Source: Anaerolineaceae bacterium (GTDB taxonomy: Bacteria > Chloroflexota > Anaerolineae > Anaerolineales > Anaerolineaceae). From it: DNA of 58,358 nt. The position numbers were made by a program, and so were the translations under genes. Of this stretch, positions 35,282 through 45,197 are shown one piece after another. Below the pieces are notes generated by a model. It was not told the origin of the DNA and searched no databases. It saw only the letters and a program-made list of their open reading frames with translations. The DNA is taken from assembly GCA_002702705.1 (NCBI GenBank), contig PABH01000022.1:1-58358 (forward strand), in the 5' to 3' direction. Within the stretch, counting starts at the first letter, position 1, and each line of letters starts with the position of its first letter.

Positions 35282-38200
35282 TCATGATGAACTAGCAGAA
35301 TCTCTTTGATTGCTGAGAATTTCATTGGTCGAACTTATCTTTTGCCGGATCCACTCAATATCTTGCATATTGCCTGTTATTTCTTCAAAGTATTTTAAAA
35401 GGATTTCTGTAGCTCTATAGTTCTTCAACATAATAGCTATGGAAATACCTGTAGATAACACCATAGCTTTTAGCTCGAAATTATCTGTTTGTTGGGCAAC
35501 AGCCCAGCTTCTCTTAAAGGTCTTTTGGGCTTCTGTGATTTGTTCAGCTTGAAGTTGAGTCTCTGCAATCATGTTGAGTAGTCCGGCCATTCCGGATAAG
35601 TTGTTTTCTGCTTTTTTTCTCTCAAATACTTGCTCGTATTTCTTGATAGCTTTTTCCCATTCTCCCCGATTTTGATGGATGCGGCCGATTTTTTCAATCC
35701 AATCAGTTTCAACATATTTAGGAACAAAGGTTTGTAAAACAGCCTTTGCAAATTGAAGGGCTTTATCCAAATCATCATTATTTAAGTACCAGTTTGCAAG
35801 CCGTGAATTAAACTGAAAAATTAAGTAGAAATCTTTATCTTCTTTAGCCTGATTCAATCCACTAAGAAGAATTTTCTCGTTTATAGTGTCAGGTTCTTTA
35901 AACCTGTTTAAGAAGTCTTCTCCTTGACGTCTCTTCTCCCAGACCCATTCGACATTCCATTCATGAGATACTTCCCTGAATAGTTGCAATCGTGCCTGCA
36001 AGTCAGAGATATTCTCTTCTGCAATAGCGATTGTTATGCCTGTAGATAACACCATTGCTTTTAGCTCAAAATTATCGGTTTGTTGAGCAATGGTCCAGCT
36101 GCGTTCAAAACTCAATTGAGCTTCCTTGAAAAGTTCGGCCTCAAGTTGAGTTTCCGCGATCAAGTTGAGTAGCCCAGCCATTCCGGGTAAGTTGTTTTCG
36201 GCCTCTTTTCTTTCAGCCACTTGCTCATATTTCTTGATAGCTTTTTCCCATTCTCCCCGACTTTGATGGATGCGACCAATATATTCTGCGCAGTCATCCA
36301 GTAAAGTATTTGTGTCAAAATAAAGCGTATAAAAAGGAAAATTATTTAGAATATGACGTTCATTTCTGTCAGCATCGTTAACAGAACTGATAGCACGATT
36401 AAAAAATGACAGTGCTTCATCATACTCGTTTTCCAAAAAAGCAACGAATGCTCTGGTCGTAAGCACCCTCGAAAGTACGAAGAACAATCTTTGATTTTGA
36501 AAAACCCTCATCGCTTCATCTAATAGTTGTTTCAGTTGTTTACGGAGAACCCGATGCATGCCGCGCACAAGATTTTCATGTTGAAAGAAACCAATTACAG
36601 GAATCAAATTTTCGGGTTTCGTAGATAAAGCTTCCTTCCAGGCTCTGGAACAATAAAGCCTAATTCCACGCACATTGCCTCGTAATACTGCTACTTGTAG
36701 TTTCCTCAAGTTACCTTCAATATTTGCCATAGAATTATTCTGCGTTATGGCTAAGTCAAGCAATTGATTTGCGATATCTTCAACTTCCTGCAACTTCATG
36801 AAACGCCTATATGCGTCTGCTAAACCAGATAAGAAGATGATTTCCTCTCTTTCTTTTGGGGAAGCCAGTCGTTTTATGGCTGCAATACCTTTGTTGCAGT
36901 GAAAGACCTGTTCGGAAAATCCTCTTGCCCTATGAACTCTCAATGCTGCGGACAAACGAAAATTGATGGCATCTTCAAAACGCTGTGCCATTTCACAGTG
37001 AAAGGCTAACTCGCTAGCCAGCTCATTTCGTGATTCGGGGAAATTTTTTACCAAAAAATCGGCTGCTAAGCTATGAATTTCAGAGCGTTCTTCAACTGCA
37101 AGTGAGTCATATAGAGCTTGATGAACATATGCATGATTAAATTCCCAGTTTGACTGTAAACTATTATGAGAAAATCCGCTTTTCTGTCGGACCAAACTAT
37201 GGTCAACTTCCAGAATCCTAAGAACTCGTAAGATATGGATGTGAGGTTCTTCTAGGATTTCTGAGAGAATTTTGGATCTGAACTGTTCTCCCAGCACTGA
37301 GGCATAGCCTAGTATGAGACGATGTTTTCTTTCCAAATTATTAATACGTGCTTGAACAATTGCTAACACACCTCGTGGAATTGGCAAACTATCAAAGGGT
37401 CTCATCGTCCAACGTCCATCGGTATCAAGAAATATTTGCCCAGTGTCTTTTAACAATCGCAATAATTGTTCAAGAAAGAATGGATTACCATTGGTTTCAT
37501 TATGAAGTTTTAATGGCAACGAATCTGAGAAGTTATTTTGGGGGAAATGTTTGACAAGAAATCTTTCAACTTCATCAACTGAAAACGCATTAAGTTCGAT
37601 TTCCGTATATAGATTGTAGCGTTTCATCTCAGATAATATTTTAGAGAGTGGGTGGGTTGATTGGCCTGGCTTCTCTGCAATATCATGCGGTCGATATGTA
37701 CCGATTAACAAAATAGGAAACTCAGATATACGTCGTGCCAACGCAAAAATTAGATTAATCGATGGCTCATCAGCCCAGTGCAAATCGTCAATAAATATAA
37801 TGAGTGGTGATATTTTACTTGCTCGGTCCAAGAGTCTTAAAAACTGATAAATTTGACCAGCAGCTACATTTACACCAATCTGATTACTCTCATGATCTTT
37901 CGCTAGTTGCTTTTCTAATATTCCAGCTAAGAACGGGCCTAAGTATGGCACAATCCCTTCCAGCAACTTTGGCCCTAAATCTTTGGCCCAAGCCCCCATC
38001 GTTTTTTTTAATCCTTCTGTTTCAACTATCTGAAAACCATCGAATAAATCAGCAAAAGGTGCGTAAGGATTCCCTGAGGCTACAAGATCGCTGCACTTAG
38101 CTTGGAGAACGTAAGGCTGATAATTATTAGTTTCTTTTATCTTTTTGTTAGATGTCAAAGAACGCAAAAAGTAATTAACCAGGGTCGTTTTCCCGATTCC

Positions 38201-38329
38201 TGCTTCTCCAGCAATAAATATTATGTTCCCACAATTTGTCTCCTTAAGTTGGTGTATTTCATTTTCAAGACTCTGGATAAATTCATATCGCCCAACGAAG
38301 ACATCTGATTCTGGATAGCGGTTGACCAT
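35282..38329 (-). CDS. AAA_16 (MalT/AfsR-like) ATPase with TPR sensor
   Basis: 1015 residues. N-terminal AAA_16-type STAND ATPase starting FVGRYEFIQSLENEI, Walker A GEAGIGKT (41-48), Walker B IIFIDDLHWADEPS (about 185-198), and RxHDI.. sensor region. Beyond about 430 it is helical TPR-like to the end. No EAD, DNA-binding LuxR domain or enzymatic effector is present, so it may be a regulator acting on a partner. Two TPR segments near the C-terminus are nearly the same over about 95 residues (GRIHQxRGEWEKAIKKYEQV and NFELKAMVLSTGI occur twice), a recent internal duplication. A GGGAAAAGAA lies before the ATG. Confidence 0.82.
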   Translation of the reverse strand: MVNRYPESDVFVGRYEFIQSLENEIHQLKETNCGNIIFIAGEAGIGKTTLVNYFLRSLTSNKKIKETNNYQPYVLQAKCSDLVASGNPYAPFADLFDGFQIVETEGLKKTMGAWAKDLGPKLLEGIVPYLGPFLAGILEKQLAKDHESNQIGVNVAAGQIYQFLRLLDRASKISPLIIFIDDLHWADEPSINLIFALARRISEFPILLIGTYRPHDIAEKPGQSTHPLSKILSEMKRYNLYTEIELNAFSVDEVERFLVKHFPQNNFSDSLPLKLHNETNGNPFFLEQLLRLLKDTGQIFLDTDGRWTMRPFDSLPIPRGVLAIVQARINNLERKHRLILGYASVLGEQFRSKILSEILEEPHIHILRVLRILEVDHSLVRQKSGFSHNSLQSNWEFNHAYVHQALYDSLAVEERSEIHSLAADFLVKNFPESRNELASELAFHCEMAQRFEDAINFRLSAALRVHRARGFSEQVFHCNKGIAAIKRLASPKEREEIIFLSGLADAYRRFMKLQEVEDIANQLLDLAITQNNSMANIEGNLRKLQVAVLRGNVRGIRLYCSRAWKEALSTKPENLIPVIGFFQHENLVRGMHRVLRKQLKQLLDEAMRVFQNQRLFFVLSRVLTTRAFVAFLENEYDEALSFFNRAISSVNDADRNERHILNNFPFYTLYFDTNTLLDDCAEYIGRIHQSRGEWEKAIKKYEQVAERKEAENNLPGMAGLLNLIAETQLEAELFKEAQLSFERSWTIAQQTDNFELKAMVLSTGITIAIAEENISDLQARLQLFREVSHEWNVEWVWEKRRQGEDFLNRFKEPDTINEKILLSGLNQAKEDKDFYLIFQFNSRLANWYLNNDDLDKALQFAKAVLQTFVPKYVETDWIEKIGRIHQNRGEWEKAIKKYEQVFERKKAENNLSGMAGLLNMIAETQLQAEQITEAQKTFKRSWAVAQQTDNFELKAMVLSTGISIAIMLKNYRATEILLKYFEEITGNMQDIEWIRQKISSTNEILSNQRDSASSS
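35411..36302 (-). repeat. Internal duplication of about 290 bp in the AAA_16-TPR gene
   Basis: About 35411-35700 and about 36013-36302 are highly similar at the nucleotide level, with long exact runs, for example around TTTCTTGATAGCTTTTTCCC. The two copies are about 600 bp apart within one reading frame. Confidence 0.75.
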
Positions 38330-38683
38330 ATCATTCTTTTCCCTTCTGATATGGGAGTCTCAATAACAAGGTATGAATTGTTCTATTGCCTAGACGCCCC
38401 TTCAAATATTTGTAAAAAGTAGACTTCGAGATCGTCAGGATTTCAAATATCTCACTAACCAGACGATCTTAAATTCACGTTCATGTATGCGTTTGAGGCA
38501 ATTCGTATGCTTACTTGGGACAATCAGGTGAGATAAAATATGGTGACGTTCTTCGAGTTCTTTGTTCCCAATCTTATATTGTCTGCTGGTCAACTGGTGG
38601 GCTGGAGTAAACGACATTCATTTTTGAAAATGACGAGTAACACAAGGCCCCATAGCATTGATACTTTCAACAGCAGGCGTTTT

Positions 38684-38937
38684 TTATCCATTTACGAAAT
38701 TGCTTTTCCCATATGTTGTTGTAGCATTTGCAACAGAGTTATAAGCTTCTGCTTCTACGACCGCGCGCCTTCTGGCTTCTTCCGGTTGTGCAACCTTCAG
38801 ACCTTGCTTGTCGCATTTGGTCAAGAACGGCCGTTACTCTTGGAATGTAGTCCATATCTTGCAAGCTCTCAGCAGACTTGATTATATTCTCTTTTGGTGG
38901 CTTCAAATCATTCTCTGCTATGAGTTCATAAGCACCT
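38684..38937 (-). pseudogene. Frameshifted remnant of an unknown protein
   Basis: In a 640-bp gap without an intact gene, the minus strand has an open stretch reading AYELIAENDLKPPKENIIK...PRVTAVLDQMRQARSEG. It then continues in another frame as VAQPEEARRRAVVEAEAYN...TYGKSNFVNG before a stop. Both parts have a protein-like composition and join at about one indel. No start codon is in frame. I do not recognise the family. The rest of the gap (38330-38683) shows nothing I can support. Confidence 0.35.
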
Positions 38938-38968
38938 CACCGCTGGATTTTACATCCCAACGTGCGCT

Positions 38969-41900
38969 TTAATGGCGAATAATTGATGGCAAATAGATTT
39001 CAGACAGATTTCCAAATTGCAAATAGCTGTAAGCCTGGGTTGTATAAACATTGTCGGCCGCTTCGACAAGAACCGTAACTTGCGATTCATCTAACAATAC
39101 AACATTGCGAAGTGTGTAGGGGCCATCCTGTTGGGCCTGGCGAATATCATCGCCATCAAAGTAAAGAAAAACGGTTTGCTTGCCGGTATCAAGATGGACT
39201 TCTATCGTAGCATGTGAAATGAATATGCTGTCCGCGTATAATTCGGCTGAAAGCACGTATATACTCGCGGCGTTGACTTCTATCTGGGAAGAAACTTCAA
39301 GGACTTCGTATAAGCCTAAGCTGTTGTTGCTAATACCTCTGTCACTATACACACCGCCTAAATTTGCATTTGCCGGAGCAACGCTAAAGTATGTTGCCGC
39401 CGTTCGCTCAAACGCTTCACCATTATAATTACCCGTTGCCGTAAACAAAATGCTGTAGATCCCGCCATCGCTAGTTTGATCGTATACACTCCCAAACACA
39501 CCATCATTGGCCTTGCCGTCCTGGTGATTACCATCATCTAACAATGGTATTTCCTCAACACTGTTGCCTGGCTGCCGGATACGGGCAACAACACTACCAC
39601 CAATCACGGGTGTTGTCGCCGAGTAAGATACAGTCGCCGTAATAACAACGGAATTACCGTTTGGAATCCATGCCGGAACCGAACTGCTAACAGCTATGGG
39701 TGTTGGCGGTATGGCTAACAGACGATAACCAGCCATTTCAGTGAGACTATCGGCCGTAATAGTATATGTCCACGTCCCTGAAAGCGTATTGGTGATATGG
39801 TAGGATGCCGTTAAACCAAGTCCAGCGTCGAAATAGATGTAATCTATGTTCGGATCATTCGTGACAGTTTCGTTGGTAATAGAATTTCCGATGGGATCTA
39901 TTAAAGTCAAATCTACGCCTCCATTGGACCAGGCCAGCATGATTTGAGAGGAGCCGGAGCCAGCCAAATAAAACTGACCGGTGACAACATCGCTATTGGA
40001 AAGCGCACCGCTCTTTATATCCATCACAGAGGCAGGTGGCATTGGCTGTGGCTGGCTTTGCTCTGTCAGCATTTCCAAGACTGAATTATGGTCTTCAGCG
40101 TTTTGAGCTAATCCATTGGCATTATTGGACAAAAAGAACTGGCAACCTGCTAAATTCATGTAGGGGCAAATGCTTTCCTCAAAAGTTGCGCTTGGGTTGA
40201 CGAAAGAGCGTAAAAAACCAAAAGGATCAAGCCAGGAAGGTACTTGGCCATGTAAATCGGGCGTATTAAGTGTTATTATATTCGGGTAGTTGCCTGGCAG
40301 AGTTGCTAGCGCATGCGCACTGGTTTCATGAACGGCAAAATCGTTTGCGTTCTCTCGAACAGTATCAAATGGCCATCCATAATAAGCCAACAAGAGAGGG
40401 GTCAAACTAGCCTCTACTTGATCACGAGCATCACCAGCCATTAAGAAGTAATTTACGTTTTGGGGCTGTGAGTGACCTATATTTTGCCATTCGCGGACAA
40501 AGGGAAGCATTTCCCATATGGCTGGTATTTCTGGATCGAAGCCAGAGTCATCGCCCTTAACAGCTTCGTAGCCAATAATCCAGTCAAAAGGCAATAAGCC
40601 CCACTCACCCCCATGGGGCGTTCCCATTGTGAACAGGTTCTTGACATATACGCGACCTGTATCCTGACAATCTGTTCCCAGGGCATTATCCTCTACATCC
40701 CTTTCGTATAGATCCTTGCGTTCTAAAAAAGCTCTCGCGCGTAACCCACCGTAACTATGGGCAATAATATCAAAATAACCTGACCATCCTGGTATTTTTT
40801 GCTCGGCAATAGCCGCGTACTCGCACAGATTGTCTCGTATGATCGTGGCATTACTCCGCCCGTCAGGGCTAAAAATGTCGTCATACAAGTAATGGTAGGG
40901 AGAAACATCTTTAGCATAGAATAAATTGCAGCCCTCTACGTACCCGTGATTTGCCAAATGATTAATAAAATACTTGAGTTGGCCATCTTGACTCAAGCTC
41001 GTTAAGCCTTCGCTGCCACTCCAGCCGGTGACCATCAGAATGGGCCGTGTTGCCGTTGCCCCCACGCAGGGAGCAAACGATTGGCTAATCCAGCTTGGAG
41101 TCAAATTGGCGGCTGAATTTTTGGTGAGATTGAACGATGTGCCGTCAGCCCAGGTACCAATATAAACCTCGTAGTTACCATCACCGGTGGCGTTAAAGAC
41201 TAGATGTTCCGCGTCAGGCGAATACACTGCGTGCAGCTCGTCCCCTGACCAATCTGTTACTTGTGTTTCTATGCTACTATCGAGATCGACAATGTAAAGA
41301 TTGGAACTGATGAGATTGCGGCAACTGGCATAGATAATTCGGCCGTCTGGTGTCCAGTTCGGATAAATATCCCCACCTAATTGGGTCGTCACTCGGACCT
41401 GATTACCTCCATTGGTATTCATTACCCAGATGTCCCAATTCCAATCACAAGCAGGGATAGCGATGCTGGCCCGCATAAAGGCAATACGACTGCCATCTGG
41501 CGAGAAGCGCGGATAGAGGACATTGTTAGCTACCGCCCCTACTTGTTGTACATCGTTCCCGGACTGGTTCATTGTGTATGCCTGATAGTAGCCGCCGCCC
41601 CGATTAGAGGTAAAGAGTATGCGGCTGCCATCAGGTGACCACGAAGGGTGAATATCTTCGACGCTGTTATTGGTAAGCTTTTGTTCGGTACCATTTGACT
41701 GGCGTAGATAAATTTCAAAGTCGCCGTCCCGGTCACTGGCAAAAACCAGTCGTTCGCCATCTGGGGACCAAACTGGTGTGGAATCGTTACCGGTGCTGCT
41801 CACCAGAAGATCGGCCGTACCAATATTGTCCGCGTTTTGGGCAAATAGATTAAACGGCCCAGTACGATCACTAGCAAAGACAATTTCCCCGGTTAAGTCC

Positions 41901-42151
41901 AAATGGGTGTCCAGCGAATCTGGCAGATTGATGAGAGTATCTGAGTTTCCCGATGCTGGCGGCAAGTTATCCGATCGATTCCCCGGATCTACCGGGACCA
42001 ACCGTCCATTTGCCAGCGCTTGTAGCGATTCCGTTTCAGAAACGGCCGTATCCTGTTGGGCTGCTACCGTATTCAAAGCCCCGTGTAGGGTTATTACAAC
42101 GAACGAGATCAACGTAAGTACGAGTACGATAGGCATGAAACGCGACTTCAT
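38969..42151 (-). CDS. Secreted TolB/PD40 propeller fused to alpha/beta-hydrolase and Ig-like domains
   Basis: 1060 residues. Signal peptide (MKSRFMPIVLVLTLISFVVITL, then VAAQQ). About 85-365 holds seven or so PD40/TolB propeller blades (repeats of WSPDGxRLVFASDRDGDFEIY). An alpha/beta-hydrolase follows, starting RPILMVTGWSGSEG with nucleophile elbow IIAHSYGGLRAR (serine near 466), like secreted lipases or PGAP1-like enzymes. Pre-peptidase-like and immunoglobulin-like domains are at about 720-1060. GAGGAGG six bases before the ATG is a strong ribosome site. It probably acts outside the cell on lipids or esters. It has no visible link to the conflict genes and has higher GC than them. The C-terminus ends SEIYLPSIIRH. 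Confidence 0.8.
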   Translation of the reverse strand: MKSRFMPIVLVLTLISFVVITLHGALNTVAAQQDTAVSETESLQALANGRLVPVDPGNRSDNLPPASGNSDTLINLPDSLDTHLDLTGEIVFASDRTGPFNLFAQNADNIGTADLLVSSTGNDSTPVWSPDGERLVFASDRDGDFEIYLRQSNGTEQKLTNNSVEDIHPSWSPDGSRILFTSNRGGGYYQAYTMNQSGNDVQQVGAVANNVLYPRFSPDGSRIAFMRASIAIPACDWNWDIWVMNTNGGNQVRVTTQLGGDIYPNWTPDGRIIYASCRNLISSNLYIVDLDSSIETQVTDWSGDELHAVYSPDAEHLVFNATGDGNYEVYIGTWADGTSFNLTKNSAANLTPSWISQSFAPCVGATATRPILMVTGWSGSEGLTSLSQDGQLKYFINHLANHGYVEGCNLFYAKDVSPYHYLYDDIFSPDGRSNATIIRDNLCEYAAIAEQKIPGWSGYFDIIAHSYGGLRARAFLERKDLYERDVEDNALGTDCQDTGRVYVKNLFTMGTPHGGEWGLLPFDWIIGYEAVKGDDSGFDPEIPAIWEMLPFVREWQNIGHSQPQNVNYFLMAGDARDQVEASLTPLLLAYYGWPFDTVRENANDFAVHETSAHALATLPGNYPNIITLNTPDLHGQVPSWLDPFGFLRSFVNPSATFEESICPYMNLAGCQFFLSNNANGLAQNAEDHNSVLEMLTEQSQPQPMPPASVMDIKSGALSNSDVVTGQFYLAGSGSSQIMLAWSNGGVDLTLIDPIGNSITNETVTNDPNIDYIYFDAGLGLTASYHITNTLSGTWTYTITADSLTEMAGYRLLAIPPTPIAVSSSVPAWIPNGNSVVITATVSYSATTPVIGGSVVARIRQPGNSVEEIPLLDDGNHQDGKANDGVFGSVYDQTSDGGIYSILFTATGNYNGEAFERTAATYFSVAPANANLGGVYSDRGISNNSLGLYEVLEVSSQIEVNAASIYVLSAELYADSIFISHATIEVHLDTGKQTVFLYFDGDDIRQAQQDGPYTLRNVVLLDESQVTVLVEAADNVYTTQAYSYLQFGNLSEIYLPSIIRH

Positions 42152-42587
42152 TATTCCCTCCTCGCATAATTAGGTGTTCAATCGTTACAGTGATATTTTC
42201 GACATTTTTCTTTCCATTCTGGAAGTGGTTCAGAATGTGACTGACACTTTGTTTGCTAACCGCCAGTCCCTGAAACTCTGGGCTAGGCAACAACACACTG
42301 TAGTATAACACATGCCCGCACTGTTTCTTGTCTATCCGGCTCTGTCTACTAATGTACGCTCTGGCGTGACTAAATCCAGGTGGATGGCGTGATGATTAAC
42401 GCATCAACAACAGTCGCTTCAGCGGACCCGGAACGGCCGAAGAAAACGCAGCACTGTTAGTATGACAATGGAAATTGCCTTATCTGGGTCCTCCGAATCG
42501 CACAATACGAAGAGGTACCCCAATAAACTAACACGTTTTCCACATGAATGTTATCATGTTCTTGATCCCATGTTCTGTTCCCTTTAG

Positions 42588-42719
42588 AATAATTCCATAC
42601 CAGGTATTAGCGGGTCAAACAGCCATTACAAACTCCCGGCCCCCAAGGGCGAGACCACCGTGGCTGTCAAGATTATTGATATGCTGTGTGAGGAAGTGCT
42701 GGATACAAGAAACGTCTAA
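42588..42719 (+). pseudogene. Possible C-terminal gene remnant upstream of the methyltransferase
   Basis: In the 624-bp gap before the methyltransferase, 43 codons without a start codon read ...GSNSHYKLPAPKGETTVAVKIIDMLCEEVLD...V and end in TAA. The AVKIIDMLxEEVL pattern looks like genuine protein and could be the tail of a lost gene of a restriction-modification system. The rest of the gap (42152-42587) shows no supported feature apart from the strong ribosome site of the gene on the other strand. Confidence 0.25.
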
Positions 42720-42775
42720 TTATTAACAACCGTGCTGCTCAAAACCAGTCGTCAGCCACGTTAGGATAAAAAAAC

Positions 42776-44338
42776 ATGCCTATTACCCCCAATGCGCTAT
42801 TTAAAGCAGACCGCTTAGAATTCTTGGAGCGTCTGGAGCCAAATAGTGTTCAGTTTGTGTATGTAGACCCTCCCTGGTTCACTTCATCGGAAGCCGCAGA
42901 TTTTGATCCTATCGAAAAGGCTCCGGAAGAGACACAAAAATATTTCACATTCATCTCCAAGACATTACAGCAATGCTACCGTGTCCTGGATAAAGAGGGG
43001 GCGTTGCTCATACAGTACGAACAACGCTTCGGTAGCAACCTTCGTCTCATACTGGATCAAATTTTTGGCAGAGATTGTTTTTTAGAGCAATACATTTGGC
43101 CTTGGCGAAGCGTTTCCCCTCTGGGCAGCCATAAGAAGTACGATATCCTGCTGCTTTATAGCAAGGCAAACAGTTACAAAATTCCACTACGTTCCTTGAC
43201 AAAAGAAGAAATCAAACGACGGTATCCGCAAAAAGATAACCGTGGCAGATACCATTTGATGCATTTATTTATCCCCAACAAAAACGATAGAGGCCGACCA
43301 TCTTTTAATTACGAGTGGAATGGATTCAGACCGCCAGAGAAAAGTCATTGGCGATTCTCCCAAGAAAGACTTGAACAGCTTGCCGAAGAAGGGCGGATAA
43401 CTCTCGAAAATAACAAACAACCAAGAATGAAAGTGTACTACAAGGAAGACTTTCGAGTTCCCATCGACTTGATATGGGATCACATTCCTAACTTCCATCC
43501 GACAACAGAGTGGAAATATGGCGAAAAATTTTATGCTTCGCAAAGACCGCTCGCTCTATTAGAGCAAATTCTCACGCTTGGCCCTCAGCCGGGAGATATT
43601 ATTCTCGACCCGTTTTGCGGTTCCGGTACCTCGCTACATGCAGCAGAAAAATTGGGGTTGCGTTGGCTAGGATGCGATCTGGATCACAGTGCAGTTAACA
43701 CTACGATTAGCAGACTACAAGAGAACTTTGGCCTCCAATCAAACGAAGATTATGTAGTAGGAGACAGTAAATATCTCAAGGGACATTCCGTCCTTCATAA
43801 TGAATACAGGGAACTGCTCACGGGACTGGAGGATGATCTATCATACATGATTGCTAAAGGTGAATCACAGTATGTTGAGTTCAAAGAAACTGCCAAATGG
43901 AATCGAAAATATAAGCGTGTAGACAAGGGAATAATAGAAAAGATTTTAAAAGATGCAGTCGCATTTATGAATTCCAGAAAAGGGGGAGACATCCTGATTG
44001 GTGTCATGGATGATGGAACTGTGGTTGGACTGACAGAAGATTACCAAGCTGTAAACAAACAAAAGAACAATAAAGATGGGTATAGCCTATTTCTTACCGA
44101 AAAGTTGCGGAACGCGTTAGGTGAAAGTGCAGTGTCTTTGTGCGAAATTACCTTTCCAACATATTTGGGAACTGAACTATGTCGAATTAAAGTTTCGCCG
44201 GCAGACAGACCAGTCTTCTATAACAAAGAATTCTATTTGCGTGATGGGAGTTCTTCGCCTCCCCTTAACACTCAAGAGGCTGTTGAGTATGCTCAGCGTC
44301 ATTGGACTCAACGTATTGAATGCGCACTCAGGCGCTAA
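42776..44338 (+). CDS. DNA methyltransferase (beta class) fused to AlbA_2/Schlafen-type domain
   Basis: 520 residues. Residues 1-335 are a beta-class amino-methyltransferase: catalytic motif DPPW (31-34) precedes AdoMet motif I ILDPFCGSGTSLHAAE (about 275-290), with a target-recognition region between. About 361-480 is an AlbA_2 (Schlafen-family) module: GESQYVEFKETAKWN, then EKILKDAVAFMNSRKGGDILIGV and DDGTVVGLTEDY. This module usually sits on predicted nucleic-acid-binding or cleaving proteins. The fusion in one frame, without a separate restriction enzyme nearby, suggests an orphan methyltransferase or a self-contained modification-restriction protein. The exact specificity is unknown. RBS TTAGGAT is weak. 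Confidence 0.85.
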   Translation: MPITPNALFKADRLEFLERLEPNSVQFVYVDPPWFTSSEAADFDPIEKAPEETQKYFTFISKTLQQCYRVLDKEGALLIQYEQRFGSNLRLILDQIFGRDCFLEQYIWPWRSVSPLGSHKKYDILLLYSKANSYKIPLRSLTKEEIKRRYPQKDNRGRYHLMHLFIPNKNDRGRPSFNYEWNGFRPPEKSHWRFSQERLEQLAEEGRITLENNKQPRMKVYYKEDFRVPIDLIWDHIPNFHPTTEWKYGEKFYASQRPLALLEQILTLGPQPGDIILDPFCGSGTSLHAAEKLGLRWLGCDLDHSAVNTTISRLQENFGLQSNEDYVVGDSKYLKGHSVLHNEYRELLTGLEDDLSYMIAKGESQYVEFKETAKWNRKYKRVDKGIIEKILKDAVAFMNSRKGGDILIGVMDDGTVVGLTEDYQAVNKQKNNKDGYSLFLTEKLRNALGESAVSLCEITFPTYLGTELCRIKVSPADRPVFYNKEFYLRDGSSSPPLNTQEAVEYAQRHWTQRIECALRR

Positions 44339-44431
44339 TCCGTATTAAAAGTCGAAATTTTACAACTTTTCAATAACGCCGCTTTTTTCCACAATGAGTC
44401 TAAGCAAAGACTGAAGGAGGAGAAAAGCGGC

Positions 44432-45016
44432 ATGACCTTAACAACTGCAAATGAAACCGGCCCTGTCTATCAAAGCACCCAACATGCAATGCTCGTTGCC
44501 TGGGGGCGTTTCGCCCGACATCTGGAGGTGAGCCAGCGGGTGCGTGACGCCGTGCAGATAGCGCGGCAAGCCAATGCTATTCCCGGCGGCGATCTCATTC
44601 TCCAGTTCGCGCTGGCTTCATTGGCCGGATACGAGTATCTGCAAGACCTGAATAAAGGCACCCATCCGCTGGTTCATGATCAGGCGGTGGCCGATGCCTG
44701 GGATGTGCGTTTTGCTCATTACACCAATGTCAGCCGCTTTCTGTACCAGGTGGATGCGGCCACAGTGGAGACTGTAGAAGCAGAACTGGCAGCGATGTTA
44801 CAGCCCTTTTTGCAGCGCGCTGTGCATGAGGCAGTGAGCCAGCAGGGGTATCTGACCCTTTGCGGCGACCTGACTGGTCGCCCGGTGAGCGCCTACAGCC
44901 GCACCTATCCCCCGGACACTGTCTTTGGCTATATGGCCAACCAGCTGTCAAATAACACCCGAAAATGGAACTCCCGCAATTTGTGTGAAAAACTCTTAGC
45001 GCCAATGGTGCTTTGA
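44432..45016 (+). pseudogene. Truncated transposase, N-terminal fragment
   Basis: 194 residues with GGAGGAG before the ATG. The sequence up to about residue 173 looks like the start of a DDE transposase, with the first aspartate in YLTLCGDLTGRPVSAYSRTYPP. After YMANQL the frame runs into unrelated sequence and stops. The catalytic remainder is missing, so the element is dead. The 90 bp before it (GTATTAAAAGTCG...) may hold the left IS end. The 180 bp after it, before the FGE gene, contains nothing I recognise. Confidence 0.65.
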
Positions 45017-45197
45017 ATCGCCTCCAGAGAGAATGGGATTTAGATTACCTGGATTGCGCTTTGTTAGGCAATTCGATCACATACAGTACAGGAGACCCAT
45101 TTTTATCTTGTCAAAAACAGGAACCAGACCATTCAAAAGCGTACACCAATTTAGGGATTTTGATGATTCTACCGGAACCTGTCATTAGCGCACAATT

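Noticed and set aside
38540-38881. Plus-strand ORF of 113 codons in the 38-kb gap
   Set aside because: Composition rich in Cys, Phe and Ser is not protein-like, and it is antisense to the better-looking frameshifted remnant.
42544-42726. Plus-strand ORF of 60 codons before the methyltransferase
   Set aside because: No ribosome site; another frame over the same bases reads more like protein (the C-terminal remnant).
45017-45197. Template repeat of a DGR next to the FGE gene
   Set aside because: I looked for a near copy of the variable region here and found none; no reverse-transcriptase motif (YxDD) is in the window either.
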